Assembly (NCBI RefSeq): GCF_016862995.1
Contig: NZ_BOOA01000009.1
Coordinates: forward strand, 1 to 64,000
Source: Acrocarpospora phusangensis
GTDB lineage: Bacteria > Actinomycetota > Actinomycetes > Streptosporangiales > Streptosporangiaceae
Length of the DNA stretch: 64,000 nt
Reading direction: 5' to 3'
The notes beneath the pieces are model-generated. The model was given only the letters and a program-made list of their open reading frames with translations. It did not search any database and was not told the DNA's origin. Made by a program: the position numbers and the translations under genes. Below are positions 42,074-50,489 of this stretch, piece after piece; the first letter of the stretch is position 1, and each line of letters starts with the position of its first letter.

Positions 42074-42147
42074 GGGGCTATAGCTCAGACGGTTAGAGCG
42101 CTTCCCTGATAAGGAAGAGGTCCCAGGTTCAAGTCCTGGTAGCCCCA
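42074..42147 (+). tRNA. ileT: tRNA-Ile (GAU anticodon)
   Basis: Complete cloverleaf of 74 nt. Acceptor arms GGGGCTA / TAGCCCC with discriminator A, D-arm AGCTCAGACGGTTAGAGC, anticodon stem-loop CTTCCCTGATAAGGAAG with anticodon GAT, and T-loop GGTTCAAGTCC. CCA is not encoded. Same position as ileT after gyrA-Rv0007 in mycobacteria. Its 3' end is a likely attachment site for the adjacent integrase remnant. Confidence 0.97.
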
Positions 42148-42156
42148 CCCCAGCTC

Positions 42157-42191
42157 AAAGGCCATTTCCCACTAGAGGGAGTGGCCTTTTT
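42157..42191 (+). terminator. Terminator after tRNA-Ile
   Basis: AAAGGCCA pairs with TGGCCTTT, extended by CCC/GGG across a small bulge, and is followed by T residues. Confidence 0.75.
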
Positions 42192-42328
42192 GATCTTCCG
42201 AGTGACTAAGTGAGTGACTAGGGTCATATCTCGTCCGAAGGTCACGAGCTACAGCCGGAACGAGGAGCCTCCCGTCCCGAGGCTCGCCCGGAGGATGAGC
42301 GGTTGTGGGGTCCTGGGGGATATAGGCG

Positions 42329-42778
42329 ATGAAGCACCGCGCACTGTTGTGCTGGATGGGTGCCATCCTGCTGTCTACCCTTCCTAACTGGGCTTTGTTG
42401 CCAGTAGATACAGAGATCTACATCTGCGCCTATTTGGACACAGAAGGCGGATACACCGGTCGTGATGTGCTCGGCCTGGGCTTCGGCGCGATGGCCACTC
42501 TTCTTCCCCTTGCTTTGATAGCGCTGGCTGTGGCCGCACGGCGATCACTGCCCCAAAGGGGCCGACTTCTGGTCTGGGTAGGGGTGGGCGGAGCGCTCCT
42601 GACAGCCGCTTACTACGCGCTATCGACCGTTGCGTTCTTCTCCCCCTACTGTCCGGAGGGTTCGCAGGGGCCTGGGTTCGTGCTCCCGCTCTACGGCGCT
42701 ATTGCTGCGCTTGTCCTGATCGCCGGCGTGCCACGAGCCGAAGACAAGCCCAACGCGGAGGCCGAGACGCGGTCATGA
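42329..42778 (+). CDS. Hypothetical membrane protein
   Basis: A 149-residue protein with about four hydrophobic helices (residues 7-25, 49-70, 81-104, 115-135) and a cysteine-containing outer loop (FSPYCPEG). ATG with GGGGGAT upstream. No family recognised. It lies in the accessory segment right after tRNA-Ile, and its base composition is less GC-rich at third positions than the core genes. Confidence 0.6.
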   Translation: MKHRALLCWMGAILLSTLPNWALLPVDTEIYICAYLDTEGGYTGRDVLGLGFGAMATLLPLALIALAVAARRSLPQRGRLLVWVGVGGALLTAAYYALSTVAFFSPYCPEGSQGPGFVLPLYGAIAALVLIAGVPRAEDKPNAEAETRS

Positions 42779-42784
42779 ACAGCG

Positions 42785-43180
42785 TTAAGCCTGCGGAAAG
42801 ATCTGATGCATCGCCTCGGCGCCTTCCAGTAGCACGGGGCGGAGCTGTTTGCGGTAGACCTTCTCCGTCACGACCGTGCCCCTGTGGCCGACCAGCCGGG
42901 AGATGTTCTCCAGAGCCATTCCGGAGTCGGAGAGCAGCGAGACGAAGCTGTGCCGCATCTCCCGAGGCGTCCACTCATCCTCATTCAGGTCGGTCCTCTT
43001 GAGGACCACCCGGAAAGCGCGGCGTACATTGGCCGCGTCCAGTTCGGTCCCGTACTTGCTGGCGGAGACGAGATCGTTCTCCTGCCACAGGTCACCCGCC
43101 TTCTCCCGTGCGAGCGCCTGTCGCTCGACACCGGGGACAGGATCCCGCTGCGCTACTAGCTCGTGTCTTTGCTGGGCTGC
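42785..43180 (-). pseudogene. Truncated tyrosine recombinase/integrase (C-terminal fragment)
   Basis: The frame open to 43282 keeps only the C-terminal part of a phage-type integrase: GDLWQENDLVSASKYGTELDAANVRRAF, the catalytic R-H pair in TPREMRHSFVSLLSDSGM, the H of VGHRG and the nucleophile region TEKVYRKQLRPV. The arm-binding and core-binding domains and the first catalytic arginine are absent. Similarity stops at a 16-bp hairpin (43171-43209). It points toward tRNA-Ile, as integrases of tRNA-inserted elements do, and is probably inactive. Confidence 0.75.
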
Positions 43181-43209
43181 AACGTTCCTGGATAATGTTG
43201 CAGCCCAGC
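43171..43209. repeat. Strong inverted repeat at the integrase break
   Basis: GCTGGGCTGCAACGTT pairs with AATGTTGCAGCCCAGC through 16 bp with one G-T wobble; loop CCTGGAT. It coincides with the point where integrase similarity ends. The following 43210-43408 stretch contains no recognisable gene. Confidence 0.75.
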
Positions 43210-43408
43210 TCGCCACGGGATAGTGCTTAGACTGTGTTCGCCGTCGAGCTTGCCGTGTACTCCCCTGGTCGCGCAGAGGCATGGGAATTACCTGTCCGCC
43301 GCTTGAGGGCGTTGATCTCTCTTGATGCGAGGTCCGTACCAGCGTCGGAGTTGGCCGCTGTCGTGTGATTACTTCCGAAGCCCGCTATCGACGGCACACG
43401 GCTCCAGA

Positions 43409-43756
43409 TCACGGCCATGTATTGAGGTAGTGGTCAGAGATGACGTATCCCCATCCGCACTCCGCTCGTGACCAACCCGGATTGGTGCGCGAGTTGTAGA
43501 TGTTGCCGTAATCCCAGTAGCGATTTTCTCCACTGATTTCGTCGGCGCATATCGCAGCTGTCTGGTAGTTGAAGGCCTCCCAGCTGTAATCCGTGGTACA
43601 ACGGTTTTCTACCCATGTATTCGCCAGGTTGCCGTGTTGCTGACAATGGGTCCCAGCATGAGCTGGTCCAGGGCTGATGGCGCCGAAGGCGAGTACCGTG
43701 ATGCTCATAATCAGGGCTCGTTTTAACGAGCGCAGTCGTCGGCTTGCCGGATTCAT
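43409..43756 (-). CDS. Small secreted cysteine-containing protein
   Basis: A 115-residue protein with a signal peptide (about 1-33, basic start SRRLRSLKR, hydrophobic core, PAHAG cleavage region). The mature part of about 80 residues is rich in Cys, Trp, Tyr and Asn (CQQHGN, NRCTTDYSW, AAICADE, ECGWGY), suggesting two disulfides. ATG 43756 is chosen because AGGGGG lies 7 nt upstream. No family recognised; similar small extracellular hypotheticals are common in actinomycetes. Confidence 0.65.
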   Translation of the reverse strand: MNPASRRLRSLKRALIMSITVLAFGAISPGPAHAGTHCQQHGNLANTWVENRCTTDYSWEAFNYQTAAICADEISGENRYWDYGNIYNSRTNPGWSRAECGWGYVISDHYLNTWP

Positions 43757-43930
43757 GGACATTCCCCCTATGTGATAGATGCGACACTTCCACAAAGGCC
43801 CCAGCAGGTCCGCGCGCTCGTCAGTGACGGTTGGGCGAACCAGCTGCCGCGCCGCGGTGGCGGGAGTTCCGAGACGATTCAGGATTGAGCCTGTCGGGAC
43901 GCGGGTCAGCTCAGAGCGCGGCAGGTCAGC

Positions 43931-44236
43931 TCAGAGTGCGGCAGGTCCGCTCTCGATGACCTTCGCGTAGCGGCAGTAGACGTAGGAGGTCTGGCCGGTG
44001 GCCTTTCGGAGTTGCCCGTACGCCGGCCACTCGTCGCCAGTGCTGTAGCTCTTGCATGTGGCCCTGGCGGCGAACCAGACATCCCCGCCGTGGCATGTCC
44101 AGGCAGCGCTGCTTTCGTCACCCGTGGCGACCCTCGAACAGGGTGCGATGTCCGCTGCCGCCGCTTGTGAGGCCGACCCCACGAGAGCGGCCGCCGCTAA
44201 CGTGAGGCCGGCGAACAGCGTCGAGATTCTACGCAT
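43931..44236 (-). CDS. Small secreted protein
   Basis: A 101-residue protein: signal peptide (MRRISTLFAGLTLAAAALVG to SQAAAA, about 1-28) and a mature part with four cysteines (APCSRV, WTCHGGDVWF, ARATCKSY, YVYCRYAK). ATG chosen because the signal peptide starts there. No family recognised. Like the neighbouring secreted protein it is on the minus strand with its own gap. Confidence 0.65.
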   Translation of the reverse strand: MRRISTLFAGLTLAAAALVGSASQAAAADIAPCSRVATGDESSAAWTCHGGDVWFAARATCKSYSTGDEWPAYGQLRKATGQTSYVYCRYAKVIESGPAAL

Positions 44237-44626
44237 GGTGATCCCATCCCTTTGAAACAGTGGGTTTGGTCTGGAGGTCCATGCACGACGCACTGAGCCG
44301 GTCCTGCGATGTGCCCCCGTTGTACGAGCAGGTGATCGGCGGTTGCCTGCCCCTGCTGCTACGACCCGGTGTAGTGCGGGCGGACGTTGTCCGGCAACCC
44401 TCTGCGGCCAATGCCGGACAACGTCCGGACAAAGCCGTCTACCTTTACTCCATCACGGCCGTCGCCCGTTGACATGTTGCGGCACTCTCCGTGCGAAGCA
44501 CGGCTTAGAAGGAACGTGCGTAGCGCTTTCATGCAGTTTTCGCGGGCCCCGGCCCCACTCGGAGATGGGAGATCTGTGGTTGAGGTCCTTTGGGGCCCCT
44601 TCCTCGGGTCTCCTTCGTCGTTTGTA

Positions 44627-44679
44627 CGGGGGGACGACCCCCCGAGCCCCCCGGGGCGAGAGGGCTTTCGCCCCCTCGC
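44627..44679. repeat. GC-rich tandem hairpins
   Basis: CGGGGGG-ACGA-CCCCCCG (44627-44644) is followed by GCGAGAGGGC-TTTC-GCCCCCTCGC (44656-44679, one mismatch). The gap 44237-44756 has no supported gene besides these stems. Confidence 0.7.
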
Positions 44680-44756
44680 GCTCCCCCGCAGGATGCGGTG
44701 GTTGTCGTATCAAAGGGGACTTTTCAGGTGATCCACTAGTGTGTCAAGGTCATCGC

Positions 44757-45050
44757 ATGGCAGATGAACTTGATGATGTAGAGGGCTTCCGTCCCAAGCG
44801 CGGCGACTGGCCCGGTTCCGTTTGGATCAATGTGGTTTTGATTGGCGTCGGCCTGCTTGCCCTCATCGGCTTTACGGCCGACCTGATCCGGGTTCGACGC
44901 CCGGCCGCCTTGGAGTGGCTACTCGTGTGGGATATGGGTTCATGGTGGTGGGTGGGGCAGCTCGTTGTGATCGTGGGTTGGTGCGCCATCGTCTACGCGT
45001 CTGCCCAAAGCCTGATGCGGAGCCGCCGTCACAAGACTCCAACCAAATGA
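44757..45050 (+). CDS. Small two-helix membrane protein
   Basis: A 97-residue protein with an acidic start (MADELDDVEGFRPKRGDWPG) and two membrane helices (about 24-44 and 62-84), ending in a basic tail. The ATG at 44757 is chosen because the upstream part of the frame is low-complexity and crosses the GC hairpins. No family recognised. Confidence 0.6.
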   Translation: MADELDDVEGFRPKRGDWPGSVWINVVLIGVGLLALIGFTADLIRVRRPAALEWLLVWDMGSWWWVGQLVVIVGWCAIVYASAQSLMRSRRHKTPTK

Positions 45051-45102
45051 CGTAGACCCAGACCAAGCGCGCCCGACTTGGCCAGGCGGTGGCTGTACGA
45101 CC

Positions 45103-45414
45103 TCAGTGGGGGCGGGAGCGGGTGCGTCGGGTTGCCAGGACGATCAGCCCTATCTGGATGACCAGCATCACCAGTGCGAGCAGTCCCGATGCCGCGGATG
45201 TCGCTTCCTCCGAGAGCCCGCCGCCGCATTCCGTTATGTTGCCGCCCTCGTATGGCACGACGCAGCCGTGTCCCAGGATCGTGGCGACGATGAACCATTT
45301 GGCGAGCAGAAGAGGGACCGCGCCCAGGACGAGGGCGAGCGCCTTGCCGTTTGCCGGGTTCATCTCTGCTGGAACGGGTTCCAGACGCCTGTTCGTACCC
45401 GAATCAGGGTTCAT
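45103..45414 (-). CDS. Small hypothetical membrane protein
   Basis: A 103-residue protein with two hydrophobic segments (KALALVLGAVPLLLAKWFIVATIL and ASGLLALVMLVIQIGLIVLA regions) separated by a loop with two cysteines. The start is uncertain (GTG 45423, ATG 45414 or ATG 45363). No recognised family. Confidence 0.5.
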   Translation of the reverse strand: MNPDSGTNRRLEPVPAEMNPANGKALALVLGAVPLLLAKWFIVATILGHGCVVPYEGGNITECGGGLSEEATSAASGLLALVMLVIQIGLIVLATRRTRSRPH

Positions 45415-45497
45415 CCCGAACACGTAAGCATGAGCGAGCGATCACGACAAGGCCGATCAAGGTCCGGGGTTTTCGCTTTGCGTCGGCCGGGGGTTGG

Positions 45498-46703
45498 CTA
45501 CTTCAGGGTCAGTAGGCGTTGGGCGGTGGTTTTGGTGCCGTCGGTGCGTACCTGGGTGGAGAGGGTTTGGGCTTGGGCTGTTGTCTCGGGGTGGAGGGCT
45601 TGGGTGAGTGCGGTGGTCAGGGAGTCGGGGGTCGGGATGCCGGGGGCGTGGGCGGTGCCGATGCCGAGGGTGTGGATGCGGTGGGCCCAGTAGTGCTGGT
45701 CGTAGAGCTGGGGGACGATGACCTGGGGGGTTCCGGATCGGGCGGCCGCGGTGGTGGTGCCGGCGCCGCCGTGGTGGACGATGGCGGCGACGCGGGGGAA
45801 GAGGGACTGCTGGTTGATCTCGCCGATGGTGAGGCAGTCGAGGTCGTTGTCCACAGGTGGCAGGTCGGCCCAGCCGCGGGACACGATGGCGCGGCGGCCG
45901 AGGGCTCGGGCCGATTTGCCCACCACCTGAGCCAGATCTCCTGGTACGCGCATGCTGCCGAAGCCGAAGTAAATGGGTGGTTCGCCGGCTTCGAGGAATT
46001 CCTCCAGTTCGGGAGGGAGCGGACGGGAATCCGGCAGGATCCAGGCGCCGGTCTGGACGACGGCCGGATCGGCCGGTTCGGGCCACGGCCCCAAGGTGGG
46101 GTCGGCGGAGAGCCAGGGCTGGTCGGTGAAGACGTGGCTGCGTACGTCGGTGACCGGGGACAGGCCGAGCGAGGCCCGATGGGTGTTGAGGGCGTCGCCG
46201 AACATGGCGTTGAAGCGTGCCGCGTCCTCGGCCCAGAGAGTGAGGTTGTCAGCCGTCGCCGGCGGCTGTCCCGGCATGGGCGGCGGCGCGTGATGGGGTG
46301 AGGGCAGGACCGCCGGGCAGTACGCGGCGAAAACGTAGGGGATTCCCCTGAGTTCCGCGACGGAACGGGCGGCGATCTGCAGGGCGGTCGCGGCCACGAT
46401 CATGTCGCACCCTTCGGCCGCCGCCGTGAGCGTCTCGAATTGGGCGGTGACCGTGGCCTGCGCGGCCAGGCGCAGCTGTTCGGGCGAGGGCGGCCCCGAC
46501 GCGGCCGACGGTACGGCGGCGGTCGCCTTCCGCAGTTCGGGGCCGATGGTGACGACCCGCATGCCGAGGCCGTCGATCCAGTCGCGGAAATCAGGCGGTA
46601 CGCACAGTCGCACATCCTGTCCGAGATCGCGCAACTCCAAGGCCAGCGCCACGAGCGGCTGGACGTCGCCACGCGTTCCGATTGTGGACAGCAGCAAGCG
46701 CAT
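45498..46703 (-). CDS. Glycosyltransferase, MGT/UGT-like (GT1)
   Basis: A 401-residue GT-B enzyme that likely transfers a sugar to a lipid, polyketide or glycopeptide acceptor. N-terminus MRLLLSTIGTRGDVQPLVALALELRDLG is the family start; the donor-binding C-terminal block reads FPRVAAIVHHGGAGTTTAAARSGTPQVIVPQLYDQHYWAHRI. ATG 46703 with GGAGAG upstream. It stands alone without a biosynthetic cluster, so detoxification or a scavenged role is possible. Confidence 0.88.
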   Translation of the reverse strand: MRLLLSTIGTRGDVQPLVALALELRDLGQDVRLCVPPDFRDWIDGLGMRVVTIGPELRKATAAVPSAASGPPSPEQLRLAAQATVTAQFETLTAAAEGCDMIVAATALQIAARSVAELRGIPYVFAAYCPAVLPSPHHAPPPMPGQPPATADNLTLWAEDAARFNAMFGDALNTHRASLGLSPVTDVRSHVFTDQPWLSADPTLGPWPEPADPAVVQTGAWILPDSRPLPPELEEFLEAGEPPIYFGFGSMRVPGDLAQVVGKSARALGRRAIVSRGWADLPPVDNDLDCLTIGEINQQSLFPRVAAIVHHGGAGTTTAAARSGTPQVIVPQLYDQHYWAHRIHTLGIGTAHAPGIPTPDSLTTALTQALHPETTAQAQTLSTQVRTDGTKTTAQRLLTLK

Positions 46704-46897
46704 CTGAACTCTCCGGTGGGGGGATTGGACCATGGTCGAATGACGGCATGGTGAACGTGAGCCCAGGCAGATCAGGGCCGGTTCAGCTCACGAGCCCTGA
46801 TTGTGGGCCACCACCGGGGCCTTGCCGCAAGCCCCACCCTCCGCTATACGTTGAAAGTGGCGAGGTGATCCGCGTGCCAGCCTCGACCAAAATCATG

Positions 46898-46927
46898 TTG
46901 TTTTGGTAGGAAAAGTGTAGATATGCT
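46898..46927 (+). promoter_or_regulatory. Candidate promoter of the nucleoside transporter operon
   Basis: TTGTTT (46898-46903) and TATGCT (46922-46927) with 18-bp spacing, in an AT-rich patch 36 bp before the lipoprotein ATG. Confidence 0.5.
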
Positions 46928-46962
46928 CTCAGGGCACCTGTAGCACCACGGAACCAGGACCC

Positions 46963-47991
46963 ATGAGAATCACCCCAGCTCTCGCGGCCGCCGCCACCCT
47001 CCTCACCCTCGCCGCCTGCGGCACCGGAGAGAGCGGCACCGCAGCCCCCGAGGACGCCCCGGCGAAGTCCGTCATCCTCATCACCCCCAACCCGGTCGGC
47101 ACCAACAGCTTCCTCCAGCTGGGCGTCAAGGGAGCCGAGACCGCCGCCAAGGAACTCGGCGCCTCCTTCAAGCTGTACGAGAGCAAGGACCCCACCTCCA
47201 TCGCCCAGAACGTGGACGCGGCCGTACGGGCCAAGCCGACGGTCATCGTGGGCATCAGCTTCTCCTTCGACGACGTGTTCACCACCGTCCCGAAGCAGCA
47301 CCCCGGCCAGCAGTTCCTGCAGGTCGACTCGTGTGCCAAGGAGCAGGCCCCCAACCTGGCCTGCGTCTCCTTCAAGGAGCACGAGGCCGCGTACCTGGCC
47401 GGTGTCGAGGCGGGCCTGCTCAGCGAGAGCGGCCAGATCGGCGTGGTCGCGGCGCTGGACACCCCGTTCATCCACCGCTGGATCGAACCGTTCTTCGCCG
47501 GGGCCACCTCGGTCAAGCCGGGCGTCACCGGCACCCCGCTCTACGTCGGCGGCGCCAACCCGTTCAGCGACCCCGCCAGGGCCAAGTCGCAGGCGCAGAC
47601 CCTGACCGGGCGCGGTGTGGACGTCGTCGCCGCGGCGGCCTCGGCTGGCAACCAGGGCGTCTTCGAGGCGCTGGCCTCCTCGGGCGGCAAGGGCTTCGGC
47701 GTGGACGTCAACCAGTGCGCGCAGAGCCCGGGCGCCATCATCGACAACGTGCTCAAACACGTGGACGTGGCGACGACCGCGGCCGTCAAGGAGATCGCGG
47801 GCGGCAAGACCGGCGGCGTGAAGGTCTACGGCCTGGCCGAGGGCGGCGTCGGCGTGAACGCGCTGGCCGACGACGTGGCGACCTCCGGCTGCACGGTGGC
47901 CGCGAGCCCCGAGGTGATCACCAAGGTGAAGCAGGTCCGCGACGACATCGTGGCCGGGAAGATCACCGTCGCGGACCCGCTCCAGGGCTAG
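46963..47991 (+). CDS. BMP family ABC transporter substrate-binding lipoprotein
   Basis: A 342-residue exported lipoprotein: signal peptide with lipobox LAAC (cysteine at about 19), then a BMP/PnrA-like periplasmic-binding fold (NPVGTNSFLQLGVKGAE; VSFKEHEAAYLAGVEAGL; VDVNQCAQSPGAIIDNVLKHVDVA). This family binds purine nucleosides. First gene of a five-gene operon with ATPase, two permeases and a nucleoside hydrolase. Confidence 0.92.
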   Translation: MRITPALAAAATLLTLAACGTGESGTAAPEDAPAKSVILITPNPVGTNSFLQLGVKGAETAAKELGASFKLYESKDPTSIAQNVDAAVRAKPTVIVGISFSFDDVFTTVPKQHPGQQFLQVDSCAKEQAPNLACVSFKEHEAAYLAGVEAGLLSESGQIGVVAALDTPFIHRWIEPFFAGATSVKPGVTGTPLYVGGANPFSDPARAKSQAQTLTGRGVDVVAAAASAGNQGVFEALASSGGKGFGVDVNQCAQSPGAIIDNVLKHVDVATTAAVKEIAGGKTGGVKVYGLAEGGVGVNALADDVATSGCTVAASPEVITKVKQVRDDIVAGKITVADPLQG

Positions 47992-47994
47992 CGG

Positions 47995-49479
47995 GTGAGC
48001 GAGTTCGCCGCCGAACTGGTCGGCGTGAGCAAACGGTTCGGTCCCGTTCTCGCCAACGACGGCATCGACCTGGCGGTCGCCAGGGGCGAGGTGCACGCCG
48101 TCGTCGGCGAGAACGGGGCAGGCAAATCCACCCTCATGTCCATCCTGTACGGCCTGCACCGCCCCGACGCGGGCCACATCCTGCGCTCCGGAACCCAGAT
48201 CAGGCTGCGCTCCCCCGCCGACGCGATCCGCCACGGTCTCGGCATGGTCCACCAGCGCTTCCGCCTCTTCCCCGGCCTCACGGTCGCCGACAACATCGTC
48301 ATCGGCGCCGAACCGGTCACCGGCGCTCGCCTCGACCGCGCCGCCGCCCACCGCTCCGTCACCGACCTCTCCGACCGGTACGGCCTGCGCGTCGACCCCG
48401 CGGCTCTCGTGGGCACCCTCCCGGTCGGCGTACGCCAGCGGGTGGAGATCCTGCGTGCCCTCTACCGCCACGCGGAGGTCCTGATCCTCGACGAGCCGAC
48501 GGCGGTGCTCACCCCCGGCGAGGCCGACCGCCTCTTCGAGGTGCTCCGTACGGTCGCCGCCGGCGGGGTCGCCATCCTGCTGGTCACCCACAAGCTGACC
48601 GAGGTGCTGGCCGCCGGCGACCGCGTCACCGTGCTCCGCCAGGGCCGCGTGACCGGCCGTTTCACCACGGCGGACACCACCGCCGACGACCTGGTCCACG
48701 CCATGGTCGGCCGCTCCCTCCCCACGCCCGTGCCCCGGCGCGCGACGCCGGACGCGGCCCCCGCGCTCGACGTACGCGACCTGACCGTGCGCGACGCCGA
48801 CGGCGTGACCCGCCTGTCGTCCGTCTCGTTCTCGGTACGCCCCGGCGAGATCGTCGGCCTGGCCGGAGTGGCGGGCAGCGGCCAGCGCGAACTCATCGAC
48901 ACGATCACCGGCCTGCGTGACGGCGGTGACCGCGTCCTCCTGGACGGCACGCCGATTCATCCCGGCCGCGACCCTCGTGTCGCGTACGTGCCCGAAGATC
49001 GGCACGCCCGTGGCACGGCGCCGCAGATGTCGCTGGCCGAGAACCTGCTCATGGGCGAGCAGCGCACGCTGGCGACGAGGTCCGGCCTGCCCAGGGCGGC
49101 GGTGCGCGAGCGGGCCCGGGACCTGGTCGCGCGCTTTTCGATCAGCGCCGCCTCCGTGGACGTGCCGATTTCCGCGTTGTCCGGCGGAAACGCGCAGAAG
49201 GCGGTCCTCGCCCGCGAGCTGTCCCGGGGCTCCCGGGTGATCGTGGCGGAGGAGCCGACCCAGGGCGTGGACGTGGCGGTGCGGAGCCGCGTCCACGCCC
49301 TGCTCATCGAAGCCCGCGACCAGGGCGCGGCCGTGCTGGTCCAGTCGAGCGAGCTGGCCGAGCTGCGCGAGCTGGCCGATCGGGTCCTGGTCCTGTTCGA
49401 GGGCCGGCTGGTCGCCGAGTTCGGCGGCGACGCCACCGAGGCGCAGCTGGGCCAGGCCATGACCGGAGTGAGCGCGTGA
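47995..49479 (+). CDS. ABC transporter ATP-binding protein (nucleoside type, duplicated)
   Basis: A 494-residue protein with two ABC domains. The first has Walker A GENGAGKS, signature-like LPVGVRQRVEILRAL and Walker B LILDEPTAVLTP. The second has the degenerate GVAGSGQREL and signature LSGGNAQKAVLARELS, then VIVAEEPTQGVDV. This layout is standard for BMP/ribose-type importers. GTG three bases after the lipoprotein stop. Confidence 0.94.
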   Translation: MSEFAAELVGVSKRFGPVLANDGIDLAVARGEVHAVVGENGAGKSTLMSILYGLHRPDAGHILRSGTQIRLRSPADAIRHGLGMVHQRFRLFPGLTVADNIVIGAEPVTGARLDRAAAHRSVTDLSDRYGLRVDPAALVGTLPVGVRQRVEILRALYRHAEVLILDEPTAVLTPGEADRLFEVLRTVAAGGVAILLVTHKLTEVLAAGDRVTVLRQGRVTGRFTTADTTADDLVHAMVGRSLPTPVPRRATPDAAPALDVRDLTVRDADGVTRLSSVSFSVRPGEIVGLAGVAGSGQRELIDTITGLRDGGDRVLLDGTPIHPGRDPRVAYVPEDRHARGTAPQMSLAENLLMGEQRTLATRSGLPRAAVRERARDLVARFSISAASVDVPISALSGGNAQKAVLARELSRGSRVIVAEEPTQGVDVAVRSRVHALLIEARDQGAAVLVQSSELAELRELADRVLVLFEGRLVAEFGGDATEAQLGQAMTGVSA

Positions 49480-50489
49480 AGGTTCTGTCGCCGTCCGTCG
49501 TGGCGGTCGCGGGCGCGCTCGCGCTGACGACGCTCGTCATGCTGGCGGTCGGGGTCGACCCGGCGCTGGCCTATCCCGCCCTGGTGCGGGGCGCGGTCGC
49601 GGACGGCAACCTGGAGTACACGATCGCCGCGTTCGTGCCGACCCTGGGCATGGCGCTGGCGTTCGCGCTCCCCCTGCGCGCGGGCGAGTTCAACCTGGGC
49701 GGGGACGGCCAGCTGGCCGCCGGGGGGATCACGGCGGCGGCGTTCGCGCTGCTGGTGCCGCTGCCGCCGGTGCTGGCCGTGGTCGTGCCGCTGGCCGCGG
49801 GCACACTGGCGGGCGGCCTGGTCGCCGCGCTGGCCGCGCCGCTCAGCACCAGACTGCGCATCCCGGCCATCGTCAGCACGCTGCTGATTAGCGCCCCGGC
49901 CGTCTCGCTCGCCTCCTACCTCGCCCGATTCCCGCTGGCCGAGCAGGGTACGGGCATCGCCCAGACGCCGCGGCTGCCCGAGCACGCCCATCTGCCCGCG
50001 CTGACCGAAGCCGGTTACGTCACGATCGGCCTGCCGCTGATCGTGCTGCTGACCGGGCTCTGGCTGTACGCGGACAGCCGTACCGTGCTCGGGTACGAGA
50101 TCCGGGCCACCGGCCAGAACCGCGAGTTCGCCTGGTACGGCGGGGTCCGCGTCAACCGGGTCGCCGCGTACGCGCTGGCCGGTGGGGGCGGGGTGGCCGG
50201 GCTGGTGGGCGGGCTGATCGTGCTCGGGCCGCCGTACCGGTTCGTGGACGGGGCGTTGACCGCGCCCGGGTACACGTTCACGGCGGTGGCGGCCGTGCTG
50301 CTGGCCTCGGCGCGGCCGGTCGTGGTGCCGGTCGCGGTGGCTCTGCTGACCTTCCTGCAGGTCGGCGGGCAGGGCATGGAACGGGAGGCGGGCGTGCCCA
50401 GCCAGCTCACCCAGATCGTGCAGGGGCTGATCATCGTGATCGTGGCCGTGCTGGCCACCGTACGGGCGCGGCGGGGGGCACGGGCGTGA
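49476..50489 (+). CDS. ABC transporter permease (nucleoside type)
   Basis: A 337-residue membrane protein with about nine helices and the family motif GEFNLGGDGQLAAGG. GTG overlaps the ATPase stop (GTGA). Pairs with the following permease. Confidence 0.9.
   Translation: MKVLSPSVVAVAGALALTTLVMLAVGVDPALAYPALVRGAVADGNLEYTIAAFVPTLGMALAFALPLRAGEFNLGGDGQLAAGGITAAAFALLVPLPPVLAVVVPLAAGTLAGGLVAALAAPLSTRLRIPAIVSTLLISAPAVSLASYLARFPLAEQGTGIAQTPRLPEHAHLPALTEAGYVTIGLPLIVLLTGLWLYADSRTVLGYEIRATGQNREFAWYGGVRVNRVAAYALAGGGGVAGLVGGLIVLGPPYRFVDGALTAPGYTFTAVAAVLLASARPVVVPVAVALLTFLQVGGQGMEREAGVPSQLTQIVQGLIIVIVAVLATVRARRGARA

Noticed and set aside
42172-42366. Minus-strand open frame after tRNA-Ile
   Set aside because: Overlaps the tRNA terminator and the membrane-protein gene, with no coding character.
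45457-46086. Arginine/proline-rich frame within the glycosyltransferase gene
   Set aside because: Out-of-frame reading of the glycosyltransferase, whose own frame has clear GT-B motifs.
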